A stretch of DNA of 64,000 nt from Micromonospora musae (lineage in GTDB: Bacteria; Actinomycetota; Actinomycetes; Mycobacteriales; Micromonosporaceae), in assembly GCF_003626635.1 (NCBI RefSeq), contig NZ_RAZT01000004.1, forward strand, positions 248,001 to 312,000, given 5' to 3'. Below are positions 25,976-35,600 of this stretch, in pieces (the stretch's first letter is position 1; the number at the start of each line of letters is the position of its first letter). The notes under the pieces were generated by a model. It did no database searches. It was not told where the DNA came from and worked only from the letters and a program-made list of their open reading frames with translations. Made by a program: the position numbers and the translations under genes.

Positions 25976-26626
25976 ATGGCTGGTTTCCGGAACTGGGTCA
26001 CCCTGATACGCGTGCACCGAGCCGGCCGGCGCGCCGCCGCACGTGTCGAACGCGGTGACCCCGCCGCCGGGGCCGAGGCCCTGACCCAGGCGATCGCGCT
26101 CGCCGACCGGCAGTGGGGTGCCGCCAACCCGCAGTCGATCGCGCTGAGGAGCAACCTGGTCCACGTACGTCTCGTGCTCGGCGACCTGACCGCCGCCCGC
26201 GAACTGGGCGAGCGGACGGTCGCGCTCTCCCGGCAGGTGCTGGGCGAGGACCATATGGTGACCTGGAACGCGGTCAACAACCTGGCCCTGGTGGTCCAGG
26301 CGGACGGCGACCCGGCTCGGGCCCGTACCCTGCACGAGCAGGAACTCGCCGCCTCCCGCCGGCTGCGCGGCGCGGCCCACCCGGACACGATCACCTCGAT
26401 GAGCAACCTCGCGCAGTGCCTCTTCCGGCTCGGCGAGGCGGAGGCCGCCCACGACCTCTTCGAGGAGGTCGCCCGGCTCTCCCGGGACGTCCACGGCGCC
26501 GACGACCCGAGGACCCGCGTCGCGCTGGACAATCTGGCCCTCGTGGCGGTCGCCCTCGGCGACCTCGACCGAGCCCGGCAACTGCATGAGGAGGCCGTCG
26601 ACGGGCTCGGGCGCGCCGAACCCTAG
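25976..26626 (+). CDS. Tetratricopeptide-repeat protein (kinesin-light-chain type repeats)
   Basis: 216 residues. After a basic N-terminal helix it carries about four 42-residue TPR units of the Tpr_10/12 kind, with recurring NNLALVxQADGDPARA and SNLAQCLFRLGEAEAA consensus segments. ATG at 25976 follows GGAGG at 5 bases; a GTG two codons earlier is less likely. A possible -10 (TAGAGT, 25933-25938) lies upstream. No enzymatic domain. Such proteins often pair with NB-ARC or effector proteins, but none is adjacent. A small gene of unknown type follows within 10 bases, so the two may be co-transcribed. Confidence 0.8.
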   Translation: MAGFRNWVTLIRVHRAGRRAAARVERGDPAAGAEALTQAIALADRQWGAANPQSIALRSNLVHVRLVLGDLTAARELGERTVALSRQVLGEDHMVTWNAVNNLALVVQADGDPARARTLHEQELAASRRLRGAAHPDTITSMSNLAQCLFRLGEAEAAHDLFEEVARLSRDVHGADDPRTRVALDNLALVAVALGDLDRARQLHEEAVDGLGRAEP

Positions 26627-26636
26627 GGTCTGCTTG

Positions 26637-26900
26637 ATGGGGGAGAACCAGGACCGCACGCCGCTGCGGTACGACCAGAACGGGCTGCGCGGGAGGCTCG
26701 CCCGCGTCCTCGTCGCGGAACCCACCGACGAGATCGACTGGCCGGTCGACCTGCCGGCCGGGATCGAGCGGGTCGTCATCCTCGACGACACGCCGAACCC
26801 GCATCACACGCTGCGGGTGTGCCCTCCCGGCGAGGCCACGCGCGTGGCGTTGGTCGTGTTCGACCAGTTGGCGCTCTGCGACGACCCTCCGGAGGTGTGA
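26637..26900 (+). CDS. Small hypothetical protein
   Basis: 87 residues, soluble and acidic (LVAEPTDEIDWPVDLP, RVVILDDTPNPHH), with a C-terminal segment VALVVFDQLALCDD that could be a beta-strand. No family recognised. ATG at 26637 has no clear ribosome site, so the start is uncertain and translation may depend on coupling to the TPR gene, whose stop is 10 bases upstream. Its own stop overlaps the ribosome site region of the next gene. Confidence 0.5.
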   Translation: MGENQDRTPLRYDQNGLRGRLARVLVAEPTDEIDWPVDLPAGIERVVILDDTPNPHHTLRVCPPGEATRVALVVFDQLALCDDPPEV

Positions 26901-26905
26901 GGACG

Positions 26906-27916
26906 ATGGATCCGCGACGCATCGAGCTGAACCGGCGGCACAGCCGCGAGATGGGCGTGCTCTTCTCGACGTTCCTCGACGCTCATCCGGACGTCGAGTC
27001 CGAGGTGGACGGGGCGCAGCTGACGGCCGAACAGGACGCCGCCTGGGTTGCCTTCAGCGCCCCACTTCTCGGCCGGCACCAGGCCGAACGGTCCGCGCTC
27101 GCAGACGTGCTCGAAGCCGAACGGCGCGGCGACGACCCGCGACCCGGTACGCGGCGACAGGAGAGCACGACCGATCGACCGCCGCTACTTGCCGCGGAGC
27201 CGCGCGTCCGTATGCTCTCGGGGGTGACTTCGCCATCCCCCGGCACCGCCAATCCGGTTCCCCCGAACGGCCCCCGCGCCAGCGTGATCCTCGTGATCGG
27301 TGGTGACGGCCCAGCCCCGCTCCGTCCAGCCTGGATGCTGATCGGGCCAGCGCTCACCGCGTTGCTGGGCGTCTACCTGCTCGCCGTCACCTTCGGGCCG
27401 GGCGGGTCCGCGATGCGAATGGCCCTGCAGCTACCGGATTCGGCGATCCCGTGGAGCTTCGTCGCCTACCTGCTCCCGGCGCTGCTCGCGACTCCGCTCG
27501 GTTTCCTGCTCGGCCGGCGCTGGCCGACCGCGGTGACGCTGCCCGCGGCCGTCGTGCTGATCCTCGGATCGCTGCTGACGACGCTGGCCCCGGGGAGCGG
27601 TTCGCTGCTGTTCGGCCGCGCGCTGACCGGGATCGCGGCCGGTGTGGCGTGGGGCGTCACGGCGGTGCTCGTCGCGCAGCTGAGGGCGCAGCGCGCCTGG
27701 GCGATGCCGCTCGTCGTCGGCGCGGCAGTGCTCGCGCTCGGGTTCGGAGCCGTGGCCGGGGCGCTGCTGACCCGGGGGCTCACCTGGCGCACGCCGTTCC
27801 TGCTGGCCGTGCCGCTCGAAGTGGTGGCGGTGCTGGCCACCGCGGTGACCGGGATCGTCGTGCTGACCCGGCGCCCGTCCGGGCCGGTGCAGCCTCCGGC
27901 CGCGCCGCTGGTCTGA
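26906..27916 (+). CDS. Half-size MFS-like membrane protein with soluble N-terminal region
   Basis: 336 residues as drawn. Residues 1-105 are soluble and charged; from about 140 there are six hydrophobic helices that resemble the N-terminal half of an MFS transporter (PWSFVAYLLPALLATPLGFLLG, shown here only by its start PWSFVAYLLPA; GRRWPTAVTLPA as motif A-like; GRALTGIAAGVAWG as a motif C/B region). The C-terminal six helices of a full transporter are missing. A second reading is two genes: an in-frame GTG at 27224 sits 7 bases after a -10-like TATGCT, giving a leaderless 230-residue membrane protein. No stop separates the halves. Confidence 0.6.
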   Translation: MDPRRIELNRRHSREMGVLFSTFLDAHPDVESEVDGAQLTAEQDAAWVAFSAPLLGRHQAERSALADVLEAERRGDDPRPGTRRQESTTDRPPLLAAEPRVRMLSGVTSPSPGTANPVPPNGPRASVILVIGGDGPAPLRPAWMLIGPALTALLGVYLLAVTFGPGGSAMRMALQLPDSAIPWSFVAYLLPALLATPLGFLLGRRWPTAVTLPAAVVLILGSLLTTLAPGSGSLLFGRALTGIAAGVAWGVTAVLVAQLRAQRAWAMPLVVGAAVLALGFGAVAGALLTRGLTWRTPFLLAVPLEVVAVLATAVTGIVVLTRRPSGPVQPPAAPLV

Positions 27917-27957
27917 TCCGGCCGGCGCAGCCGGGCACGGTCTCCTGAGACCGGCCC

Positions 27958-28521
27958 TCAAGCGGGGTCGGGCGGCCGGCTGCCGTGGTCGGCCTGATAC
28001 TGCTCGCGGGTGGTCGCGTGAACCGCGACGGGCCGCTCATCTCCCGGTACGGCCGTGTGGAACTCGCACGGCAGGCCCAGCTTCTCCATGACCCGCTTCG
28101 ATCTCGTGTTCTCCACGTGCCGAATGCTGACGATCCGGTCCAGGTCGCAGACGTTGAAGCCGAACCGTAGGACCGCCGTGGCGGCCTCGGTCGCGTACCC
28201 GTGCCCCCAGAACCTGCGATCGAGCCGCCAGCCGATCTCCACCGTCGGCAACACCTCGGGGAGGAACTCGGGCACGGCGAGCCCCACCCAGCCCGCCCAG
28301 GCGCCGCCCTCCCGCAGCTCGACGGCGAACAGACCGAAGCCCTGGGTCTCCCAGTCCCTGATCATCTTGCGGAGAGCCTCGGCGCTCTGGTCACGGTCAC
28401 GTACCGACCCGTCCCGGATGTAGCGCATCACCTCCGGGTCGGCGTTCAGGCTCGCGATAGCGTCGAGGTCGTCCTCGCGCAGGCCGCGAAGGGTCAGGCG
28501 CTCGGTGCCGAGAGTGATCAC
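27958..28521 (-). CDS. GNAT-family N-acetyltransferase (RimJ/RimL-like)
   Basis: 187 residues, typical for the Acetyltransf_3 group: TERLTLRGLREDDLDAI at the N-terminus, EIGWRLDRRFWGHGYATEA with the acetyl-CoA binding GHGYA motif, and RHVENTRSKRVMEKLG in the last conserved block. Transfers an acetyl group from acetyl-CoA to an amine, possibly a protein N-terminus or small molecule. The GTG at 28521 is just before the conserved start; a TTG at 28557 is possible but lacks support. Convergent with the membrane protein; a 6-bp hairpin (GGTCTC-CT-GAGACC) lies between. Confidence 0.9.
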   Translation of the reverse strand: MITLGTERLTLRGLREDDLDAIASLNADPEVMRYIRDGSVRDRDQSAEALRKMIRDWETQGFGLFAVELREGGAWAGWVGLAVPEFLPEVLPTVEIGWRLDRRFWGHGYATEAATAVLRFGFNVCDLDRIVSIRHVENTRSKRVMEKLGLPCEFHTAVPGDERPVAVHATTREQYQADHGSRPPDPA

Positions 28522-28600
28522 CTGTGCAGTGTCGGCGCTGCCACCTCGTCTCGCCAAATCGGCGTCGTCTGCCGGGGATCTCGTCGAGGGGCTCGCCCGG

Positions 28601-30064
28601 TCAGCTGAGCCAGAAGGTCGACTTCGCGCGGGACGCCCTGCCCACCGTCAGGGCACCCCGGTCGTGGTTGACGTAGCTGCCCCGACGATCCGACAGCTCC
28701 AGCGAGACGGCGTTGCTGTTCGCCAGGCCGGGCACCCTGCGGAAGCTGGCCTGCGCGCCGAACCCGTCGCCCTCCTGCACCGGCTCGATGCGCAGGCTCG
28801 TCCCGTCGACCCGCCAGTAGCGGTCCGGGAAGTTCACCGACTGGAGCGAGACCGTGCCGCCGCCCGCGAACCCGGGGACGAACCGGAACTGGGAGTCGGC
28901 GAGTTCCCGTACGCGCGGGTCGACGCGGAGCGCGTACGTGTGGTGACGTACGAACGTCGACGGGGCGTCGGCCGGCGACAACCGTACGATCGGGCCGCCC
29001 CGGCCCACCGGCACCCCGAACAGGGGAGTTCCGTCGGGGTGCCAGTAGAGGCGCTGCGCGCGGGCGTGCCGGTTCGGGTCGTAGAGCGGGTCACCGACGA
29101 TGTCCCGGTAGTCCCGCGCGTGGTAGACGAGCACGTCGGTCTCCCCGTCCTCGGCCACGGTGAAGCTGTTGTGCCCGGGGCCGTACTGCCCCGTCCGCTC
29201 GTCCGTGGTGAAGACGGGATCAGGGTTCTTGCTCCAACTGGCCGGGTCGAGCAGGTCGGCGCGGGCGTCCGCGGTGAGCAGCCCCATGCAGTAGCGGGCA
29301 TCGGTGGCGCTGGCGGAGTAGGTGACGAAGACCCGGCCGTTGCGCTTGATCACGGCCGCGCCCTCGTTGACCCGGAAGCCCTGCACCTCCCACGACTTCG
29401 TGGGGGTGGCGATGCGCGCCGGGTTCCCGGTGATGGTGAACGGTGAGGTCATCCGGGCGATGTAGAGGTTGCTGTTGCTGCTGATCTCCGGCTCGCTCTG
29501 CGCCCAGACGAGGTAGCGCTCCCCGCGGTGCTCGAAGGTGGTGGCGTCGAGCGAGAAGCTGTCCCACGGGGTGACGATCTGCCGCGGCGCTGACCAGCCG
29601 CTGACGTCGCGGGGGTCGGCGGCGGTGGACTCCATGACGTACATGCGGATCCGGAAGACGTCGTCGGAGTCGCCGGCGGCGAAGTAGAGGTACCAGCGGC
29701 CGTCGATGCGGTGCAGCTCCGGGGCCCAGATGTGGCCGCCCATCCGGCCGCCGGCGGGACGACGCCACACCACCGCCTCGGCGGCGTCGCCGAGCCCCTC
29801 GATGGTCGGCGCGGCGCGCACGATGAGCCGGTCGTACTCCGGCACGGAGGCCGTGAAGTAGTAGTGGCCCCGGGTGCGGGGCGTGATGAACGGGTCGGCG
29901 CGCTGCCACACCAGGGGGTTGGTGGTCGGGGCGCCGTAGATCTCACCGTCGGTGGGCGGGGCCGCCCAGGCGTCCGTGCCGGTGGCGGCGGGTAGGGCCA
30001 GCCCGGTCGCGGCCACGCCGAGGCCACCGCGCAGGAGGGTACGCCGGCTGAGGGGAGTGCTCAT
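28601..30064 (-). CDS. Secreted GH43 glycoside hydrolase with CBM42 (AbfB) arabinose-binding domain
   Basis: 487 residues. Tat-type signal (SRRTLLRG then a hydrophobic stretch ending TDAWA). The GH43 five-bladed propeller spans about 40-340 with the three catalytic acids visible: Asp in RADPFIT (base), Asp in SLDATTF (pKa modulator) and Glu in RVNEGAAV (acid). The last ~135 residues are an AbfB/CBM42 beta-trefoil (YALRVDPRV, FPDRYWRVDG, SYVNHDRGAL) that binds arabinofuranose side chains. It probably removes or cuts alpha-L-arabinofuranosyl units of arabinan or arabinoxylan. ATG at 30064 has TAGGAG upstream; the gene is 11 bases after the GH51 gene. Confidence 0.94.
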   Translation of the reverse strand: MSTPLSRRTLLRGGLGVAATGLALPAATGTDAWAAPPTDGEIYGAPTTNPLVWQRADPFITPRTRGHYYFTASVPEYDRLIVRAAPTIEGLGDAAEAVVWRRPAGGRMGGHIWAPELHRIDGRWYLYFAAGDSDDVFRIRMYVMESTAADPRDVSGWSAPRQIVTPWDSFSLDATTFEHRGERYLVWAQSEPEISSNSNLYIARMTSPFTITGNPARIATPTKSWEVQGFRVNEGAAVIKRNGRVFVTYSASATDARYCMGLLTADARADLLDPASWSKNPDPVFTTDERTGQYGPGHNSFTVAEDGETDVLVYHARDYRDIVGDPLYDPNRHARAQRLYWHPDGTPLFGVPVGRGGPIVRLSPADAPSTFVRHHTYALRVDPRVRELADSQFRFVPGFAGGGTVSLQSVNFPDRYWRVDGTSLRIEPVQEGDGFGAQASFRRVPGLANSNAVSLELSDRRGSYVNHDRGALTVGRASRAKSTFWLS

Positions 30065-30075
30065 CGCTGCTGCTC

Positions 30076-32619
30076 CTACTTCGTCTGGACGCGGATGAAG
30101 GTCACCGAGTACGGCTCGAAGGTCCGGGTGAAGGTGGGCGCGACGCCGTTGATGGTGCTGGTCCTCGGCTTGATGAGCTGCGCCGTACGGGTGTTCAGCT
30201 CCTCCGGGTCGCCGCTGATGACGGTCAGCTGCGCCTTGTTCGCGACGCGGACGCCGGCGCCCAGGTTGATCGTGGTGCGCGCCGGTGCGGCCTGGGCGTT
30301 GACCACCTTGACGATGAGCTGGCCGGCGGCGACGTCGCGGGTGACGACCTGGGCGAACGGTTCGGTGACGGCGTTGTCGTCGAAGCTGCCCCACACCTGC
30401 CCGTCGAGCAGCAGGGTGACCTTCGTGCCGCGGATCTGGACCTTGATGTCGTACGCGCGGCCGGTCTCGATGGTGTTGGGCTTGGCGATCAGCGTGGTCT
30501 TGCCGCCGTTCACGGCCTTCTCCACCGCGCCCTGGGTGTTGTTCCAGCCGCCCAGGTTCCACCAGTAGTAGTTGCCGGTGTCCTTCACCCCGAAGCCGAC
30601 GAGGAACCCCTCGGCGCCGGAGAGCTTGGTCGCCTTGACGTCGAGGTCGTAGTCGCGCCAGTTCTCGTCGCCCGCCTCGACCATGGTGTTCTCGGCGGCG
30701 GTGTCGGACTGGACGTAGCCGCCGTCGACGACCGACCAGGCGCCGCGACCCGCGATCGGGCTCCACCGGTCGGCGCCGGCGGAGAAGTCGTCGTGGAAGA
30801 GCTGCGTGCCGTCGGCCGAGGTGACCAGCACGTCGTCGTAGCTCGCCGCGGTCCGCCAGGTGGAGAGCCCGACCGCCCCGGTGACCGGCTCGGGCGTCCG
30901 CGTCGCGCCGCTGAAGGTGCTCGGCACGACCCGGTCACCGACGTTGGTCATGAAGAGCTTCTGCACCTCGTAGCTGGCCGAGCCCCACGACTGGTCGTTG
31001 TCGAACCAGATCATGTCCGGCCGCCACTGGACGTAGTCGATGTTGGCCAGCAGGGGAGCGTAGGACGCCATCGTCACCACGTCGGCGTTGCGCTCCAGGC
31101 CGGTCAGGTACGCGCCCTCGGCCAGCGCGTTGTAGAGCTTGTTCTCCTGCGACGCGAACTCGCCGAGCCACACCTTCGCGCCGGAGCGGTCGTAGCTGTC
31201 GTAGCGCCTGTTGTTCTGCAGGAACCAGTCGGGGCTGTTGTAGTAGTGCTCGTCGACCATCTCCACCCCGTTGGCGCGGTTGAGTTCCCACGCCCGGTCG
31301 AAGGTGGCACCCATGTCGTCGGGTCCGGAGTTGCTGATGACCGTGATGTCCGGGTACTCCGCCTTGATCGCGTCGCGGAACTTCACGAAGCGGGCCATGA
31401 AGGCGTCCGGCAGGTTCTCCTCGTTGCCGACCTCGAGACGGTCGAGGCCGAACGGCTCGGGGTGGCCCATCGCCGCGCGCTTCGCGCCCCACGTCGAGGT
31501 GGCCGGACCGGTGGCGAACTCGATGAGGTCGAGGGTGTCCTGGATGTGTCGTTGCAGCAGCGCCTCGTCGTCGACGGCCCGGTTCTGGCCGCAGCCGGTG
31601 ACGAGTGCCGGCACCACCGGCACCGCCTTCGCGCCGACGTCCTCGGCGAACTGGAAGTACTCGTAGTAGCCGAGGCCGTAGGACTGGTTGTAGCCCCAGA
31701 AGTTCGCGTTGGTGGCGCGCTCCTCGACCGGCCCGACGGTGTCCTTCCACTGGTAGGCGCGGGCGCGCTGGTATCCGCTGGCGGCGTCGTAGCCGTACAT
31801 GCTCCCGGTGTTCACGATGCATCCGCCGGGAAAGCGCACGAAGCCGGGGCGCAGCGCGGCGATCTTCTCGGCGAGGTCCTTCCGCAGGCCGTTCGGTCGA
31901 CCCTTGAAGGTGTCCCGGGGGAAGAGCGACACCATGTCGAGGCGCAGGGTGCCGGCGCCGCCGGCCTGCACCGTGAGGCGCGCCGCGTCGGTGGTGCCGG
32001 TGGCCACGAACGTGCCGGTGTACCGGCGCCAGGTGTCGCCCCGCACGCTCACCCGCACCGCCGTGGCGTACTTCGTCGTCCCGGCCTGGTCGCGCAGGCT
32101 CACCGTCAACGGGGTGCCGCCGGCCGCGTCGGTGCGCGCCCAGACCGAGAAGTCGTACCGCTTGCCCTTCTCCAGCGCGACGCCGGTGTTGTAGCCGGCG
32201 TTCTGCACGCCGTAGGCGCCGGCACCGGTGTTGCTGAGGGTCAGCTTCAGGTAGGTGCGGTTGCGTTCGTTGAGCCGGGCGTCGTCGTCGACGGTGGCGG
32301 CGGTGCCGCTGCCGCCGGCGGAGGAGACGGCGCTCCAGGCGGTGAGGCCGGTGTAGGAGCCGTTGTCGACCGGGAGGTACTCGAAGGACCGGTTCTGCAC
32401 CAGCTCGGCGTAGAGCCCGCCGTCGGCGGCCCGGTTGATGTCCTCGAAGAAGACCCCGTACATGTCCGGGTCGATCGCCGGGCCGGTGCCGCCGGAATCG
32501 ACGTCGATGGTGTAGTCGAGGGCGGCTGTCGGGTCCGCGCCGATTGCGGGGGCGCCGGCGCTCAGCCCGGCGGCCACGATCGCGGTGACCAGGCCCGCGA
32601 CGAGGCGGTACGTACGCAT
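30076..32619 (-). CDS. Secreted GH51-type alpha-L-arabinofuranosidase
   Basis: 847 residues with a Sec signal peptide (to about residue 28). An N-terminal carbohydrate-binding region (YDFSVWARTD, RLTVQAGGAGTLRLDMVSLFP) precedes the catalytic barrel. Conserved residues: FVRFPGGC, acid/base Glu in EVGNEEN, DEHYYNSPDW and the probable nucleophile Glu in WLGEFAS. A concanavalin-like insert (LFHDDFSAG to WGSFDDNAV, about 610-760) interrupts the C-terminal beta domain, which resumes as EPYSVTFIRV. It releases terminal arabinose outside the cell. ATG at 32619. Second gene of the arabinan operon, separated from the first by a hairpin. Confidence 0.93.
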   Translation of the reverse strand: MRTYRLVAGLVTAIVAAGLSAGAPAIGADPTAALDYTIDVDSGGTGPAIDPDMYGVFFEDINRAADGGLYAELVQNRSFEYLPVDNGSYTGLTAWSAVSSAGGSGTAATVDDDARLNERNRTYLKLTLSNTGAGAYGVQNAGYNTGVALEKGKRYDFSVWARTDAAGGTPLTVSLRDQAGTTKYATAVRVSVRGDTWRRYTGTFVATGTTDAARLTVQAGGAGTLRLDMVSLFPRDTFKGRPNGLRKDLAEKIAALRPGFVRFPGGCIVNTGSMYGYDAASGYQRARAYQWKDTVGPVEERATNANFWGYNQSYGLGYYEYFQFAEDVGAKAVPVVPALVTGCGQNRAVDDEALLQRHIQDTLDLIEFATGPATSTWGAKRAAMGHPEPFGLDRLEVGNEENLPDAFMARFVKFRDAIKAEYPDITVISNSGPDDMGATFDRAWELNRANGVEMVDEHYYNSPDWFLQNNRRYDSYDRSGAKVWLGEFASQENKLYNALAEGAYLTGLERNADVVTMASYAPLLANIDYVQWRPDMIWFDNDQSWGSASYEVQKLFMTNVGDRVVPSTFSGATRTPEPVTGAVGLSTWRTAASYDDVLVTSADGTQLFHDDFSAGADRWSPIAGRGAWSVVDGGYVQSDTAAENTMVEAGDENWRDYDLDVKATKLSGAEGFLVGFGVKDTGNYYWWNLGGWNNTQGAVEKAVNGGKTTLIAKPNTIETGRAYDIKVQIRGTKVTLLLDGQVWGSFDDNAVTEPFAQVVTRDVAAGQLIVKVVNAQAAPARTTINLGAGVRVANKAQLTVISGDPEELNTRTAQLIKPRTSTINGVAPTFTRTFEPYSVTFIRVQTK

Positions 32620-32652
32620 GGTGATCGGCCTTCCCTGTCGGCGGTGGCGGGT

Positions 32653-32697
32653 GGGCGGGGCGGGCAGCGCCGGGATGCGCTGACGCCCCGCCCGCGG
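32653..32697 (-). terminator. Hairpin between the double-GH43 and GH51 genes
   Basis: GCGGGGCGGGCAGCGC (32655-32670) pairs with GCGCTGACGCCCCGC (32677-32691) with a small internal mismatch, starting within a few bases of the upstream stop codon. It may limit expression of the two downstream genes relative to the first. Confidence 0.55.
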
Positions 32698-32699
32698 GG

Positions 32700-35600
32700 T
32701 CAGGGCGCCAGCGGTGGGACGCCTCCGAGCGTCGGGACGACGCGGGCGATGGTGCCGTCGGCGTTGAAGCGCAGGCGGTCGATGGTCACTTCCCGGTGGG
32801 TGCCGTCGCCGCCGGGGATGGCGAAGCGGTGGTAGGCGATGTACCAGTCGTCGGTGCCGGGCACCTGGATCATGCTGTGGTGGCCGGTGCCGAGGATGCC
32901 GAGGCTGGGGTCCTTGCCGAGGATCTCGCCCCGGTTGACCAGGCCGTCGGCCATCGGGCTGGTCGCCGTGGCGGAGCCGACACGGTAGTTCTCGCTGCGG
33001 GTGTCGTCGATCGACCAGCTCAGGTGGTAGGTGCCGGCGCGCTTGGCCATGAACAGCCCCTCCCGGAAGCCGGTCAGGCCGGTGATCCGCTTGACCTTCG
33101 TGGCGTCGTACGACGTCATGTCGGGGTTGAGCGGAACCACGTAGGCGTTGCCGTTGCCCCAGTAGAGGTAGCTGCGGCCGTCGTCGTCGGTGAAGACCGC
33201 GGGGTCGATGGCCTGACCGCCGTCGGGGTTGGCGGCGACCAGCGGTTTGCCGAGCACGTCGACGAAGGGCCCGGTGGGGGAGTCGGCGACCGCCACTCCG
33301 ATCTTGGCGTCGGCGCAGAAGTACAGGTAGTACTTCCCGTTCTTCTCGATGGCCGCCGGCGCCCAGGCCCGCCCGTCGGCCCAGGACACGTCCGGGCCGA
33401 GGTCGAGGATCGTCGGGTGCTCGGTCCACTGCGCCAGGTCCGTGCTGGACCAGGTCTTGAAGGTGGTGCCGGACCAGCCGGGAAAGCCGTCGGTGGTGGC
33501 GTAGATGTAGTAGGTGTCGCCGAAGCGCACGATGTTCGGGTCGGCGTTGTAGCCGGGCAGGACCGGGCTGTTCATGGTGACCGCCTTGACGGTCCAGGTG
33601 CGGCGGCTGCCGTGCGGGCCGGTGACGGTGTACGTGACGGGCTCGGTGAAGTCCCGCTTCGCGCCGTTGCGCGGGGTGAGGCGGGCGCGGTCGCCGATCC
33701 CGAACTCGGGCGCCAGCCTGGTCACGTCGGTGCCCGGCCGGACAGGCAGGGTGACGGTGTTCGTGTCGCCGTCGATGATCGCCGGGACCTTGAGCGCGTC
33801 CAGCTCGACCGAGCCGATGGCGGTCTCGTTCCCGGGGAGGGCGAGCACCTGCCTCGCCGACAGGGCACGGTTCCACAGGGTGAAGCCGCGCATCCGGCCC
33901 TTGAAGTAGCGGTCGGAGGCGAAGAGCGAGCGGCCCAGGTGGTTGGCGGTGGTGATGCCGCCGCCGAGGTCGCCCGGTCTCGTGGTGACGCCGCTGTTGC
34001 GGGCCACCTCGACCCCGTTGTCGTAGAGGCGGGCGACGCCACCGGCGAGGGTGTAGGTGATGGTGTGCCAACCACCTCGGCCGAGGTCGCGTCCGGCGCC
34101 GGTGTTCTGCTCGGTCGAGTACGTTCCGCTCGCGATGGCGGTGCGGTACGCGTTGCCGGTGGTGAAGAGGTAGCCGTTGCCCGCGCCGTTCGTGGTGTTG
34201 CCCAGACCCCAGATGAAGTACGGCGTCGCCTGCGCGGGGTCGACCCAGACCTGGGCGGAGACACTGACGTCGGAGAGACCGGTCAACAGGTTGTCGGGCA
34301 GGTCGACGTAGCCGTCGTCGCCGTCGAAGGTGAAGGCGTCACTGCCCCGGGTGACCCCGCCGCGCAGGACGGCGTCGCGGCCGTTGCCGGAGCTGTCGGC
34401 CACCGTCGTGCCGGTACCGCCGGTGAGGCGGTAGTCGGCGATGACGCCCTGCTTCGTGGCCGGCGCGGGTGCGGGGCCCTGGCGGAGCCGGTCGAGCTCG
34501 GCCCGGGTGACGGGCAGGACGGTGCCGTGCCGGGGATGGGCCGGCAGGTCGTACCCGGTCGACATGGTGAACCGGCCGCCGTCGAGGTCGGTGGTCTCGA
34601 ACGGCACGTAGCCCCGCCCGCCGAACTCGTCGATGAAGAGGTACCACTTTTCCTCGGTGTTGCTCTTGAAGATCGTCGGTCCCTCACCGCGGGAGATGCC
34701 CTCGCTGTCGTCGGTGGCCTTGCCGATGCACTCCTGGACGAAGTCCCAGCTCGGGTCGCGCAGCCGCGTCGACTTCTCCTCCAGGATGAACTTGCTGCAC
34801 GGGGTGGTGGAGGTGTTGTTCCGCTCGTCCTTGGTGAAGCGGTAGTAGGTGCCGTCGTGCGCGACCACCGTCGAGTCGATCACCGAGTACCCCGGGTCGA
34901 CCCATACCCTCGGCTCGCTGAAGGTGCGGAAGTCGCGGGTCGTCGCGTACATCATGCGGTTGTAGGTGTCGCCGGTGTGCGCGGTGTCCTCCGGCGCGTA
35001 GAGCTTCGAGGCCCAGAAGACGACGTACGCGCCGATCGTGTCGTCGTAGTAGGCCTCGGGCGCCCAGGTGTTCCCCGCGGTGTCGGGGGAGACGCGTACG
35101 TGCCGCTGCTGCGACCAGTTCACCAGGTCGGTCGACTCCCACACCTCGATGTACTTGCTGCCGCTGCGCTGGGCGGCGTCCCAGTCACCGTTGCCGTAGA
35201 TCTTCAGGTCGGTGGCGATGAGATAGAACCGGTCGCCCTCGGGGCTGCGGATGATGAACGGGTCCCGCACCCCCTCGTCGCCCGCGCTGGAGGTGAGGAC
35301 GGGTCGGCCGCCGTTGAGCTCGTCGTACTTGAGCGGGTCGTTGCCGCGGCTCGCCGCGAAGTAGATCTGCTCGCCGTCGGCCGTGCCCTCGCCGGTGAAG
35401 TAGGCGAAGGCGTACCCCTCGAGCTTCTCCTTCTTCGGCAGCGGGAGGACGGTCAGGGTGAAGTGGCGTACGGCGCTCGCCCGGCCCTTCGTCGCGCGTA
35501 CGGTGAGCCGGGCCCGGGCCGCCTTCGCGCCGTGCTTCGGGCGGGTGACCTCGCCGGTCGTGGTGACCACCCGGGGGTCCTTCGTGCTCCAGCTGAGGGC

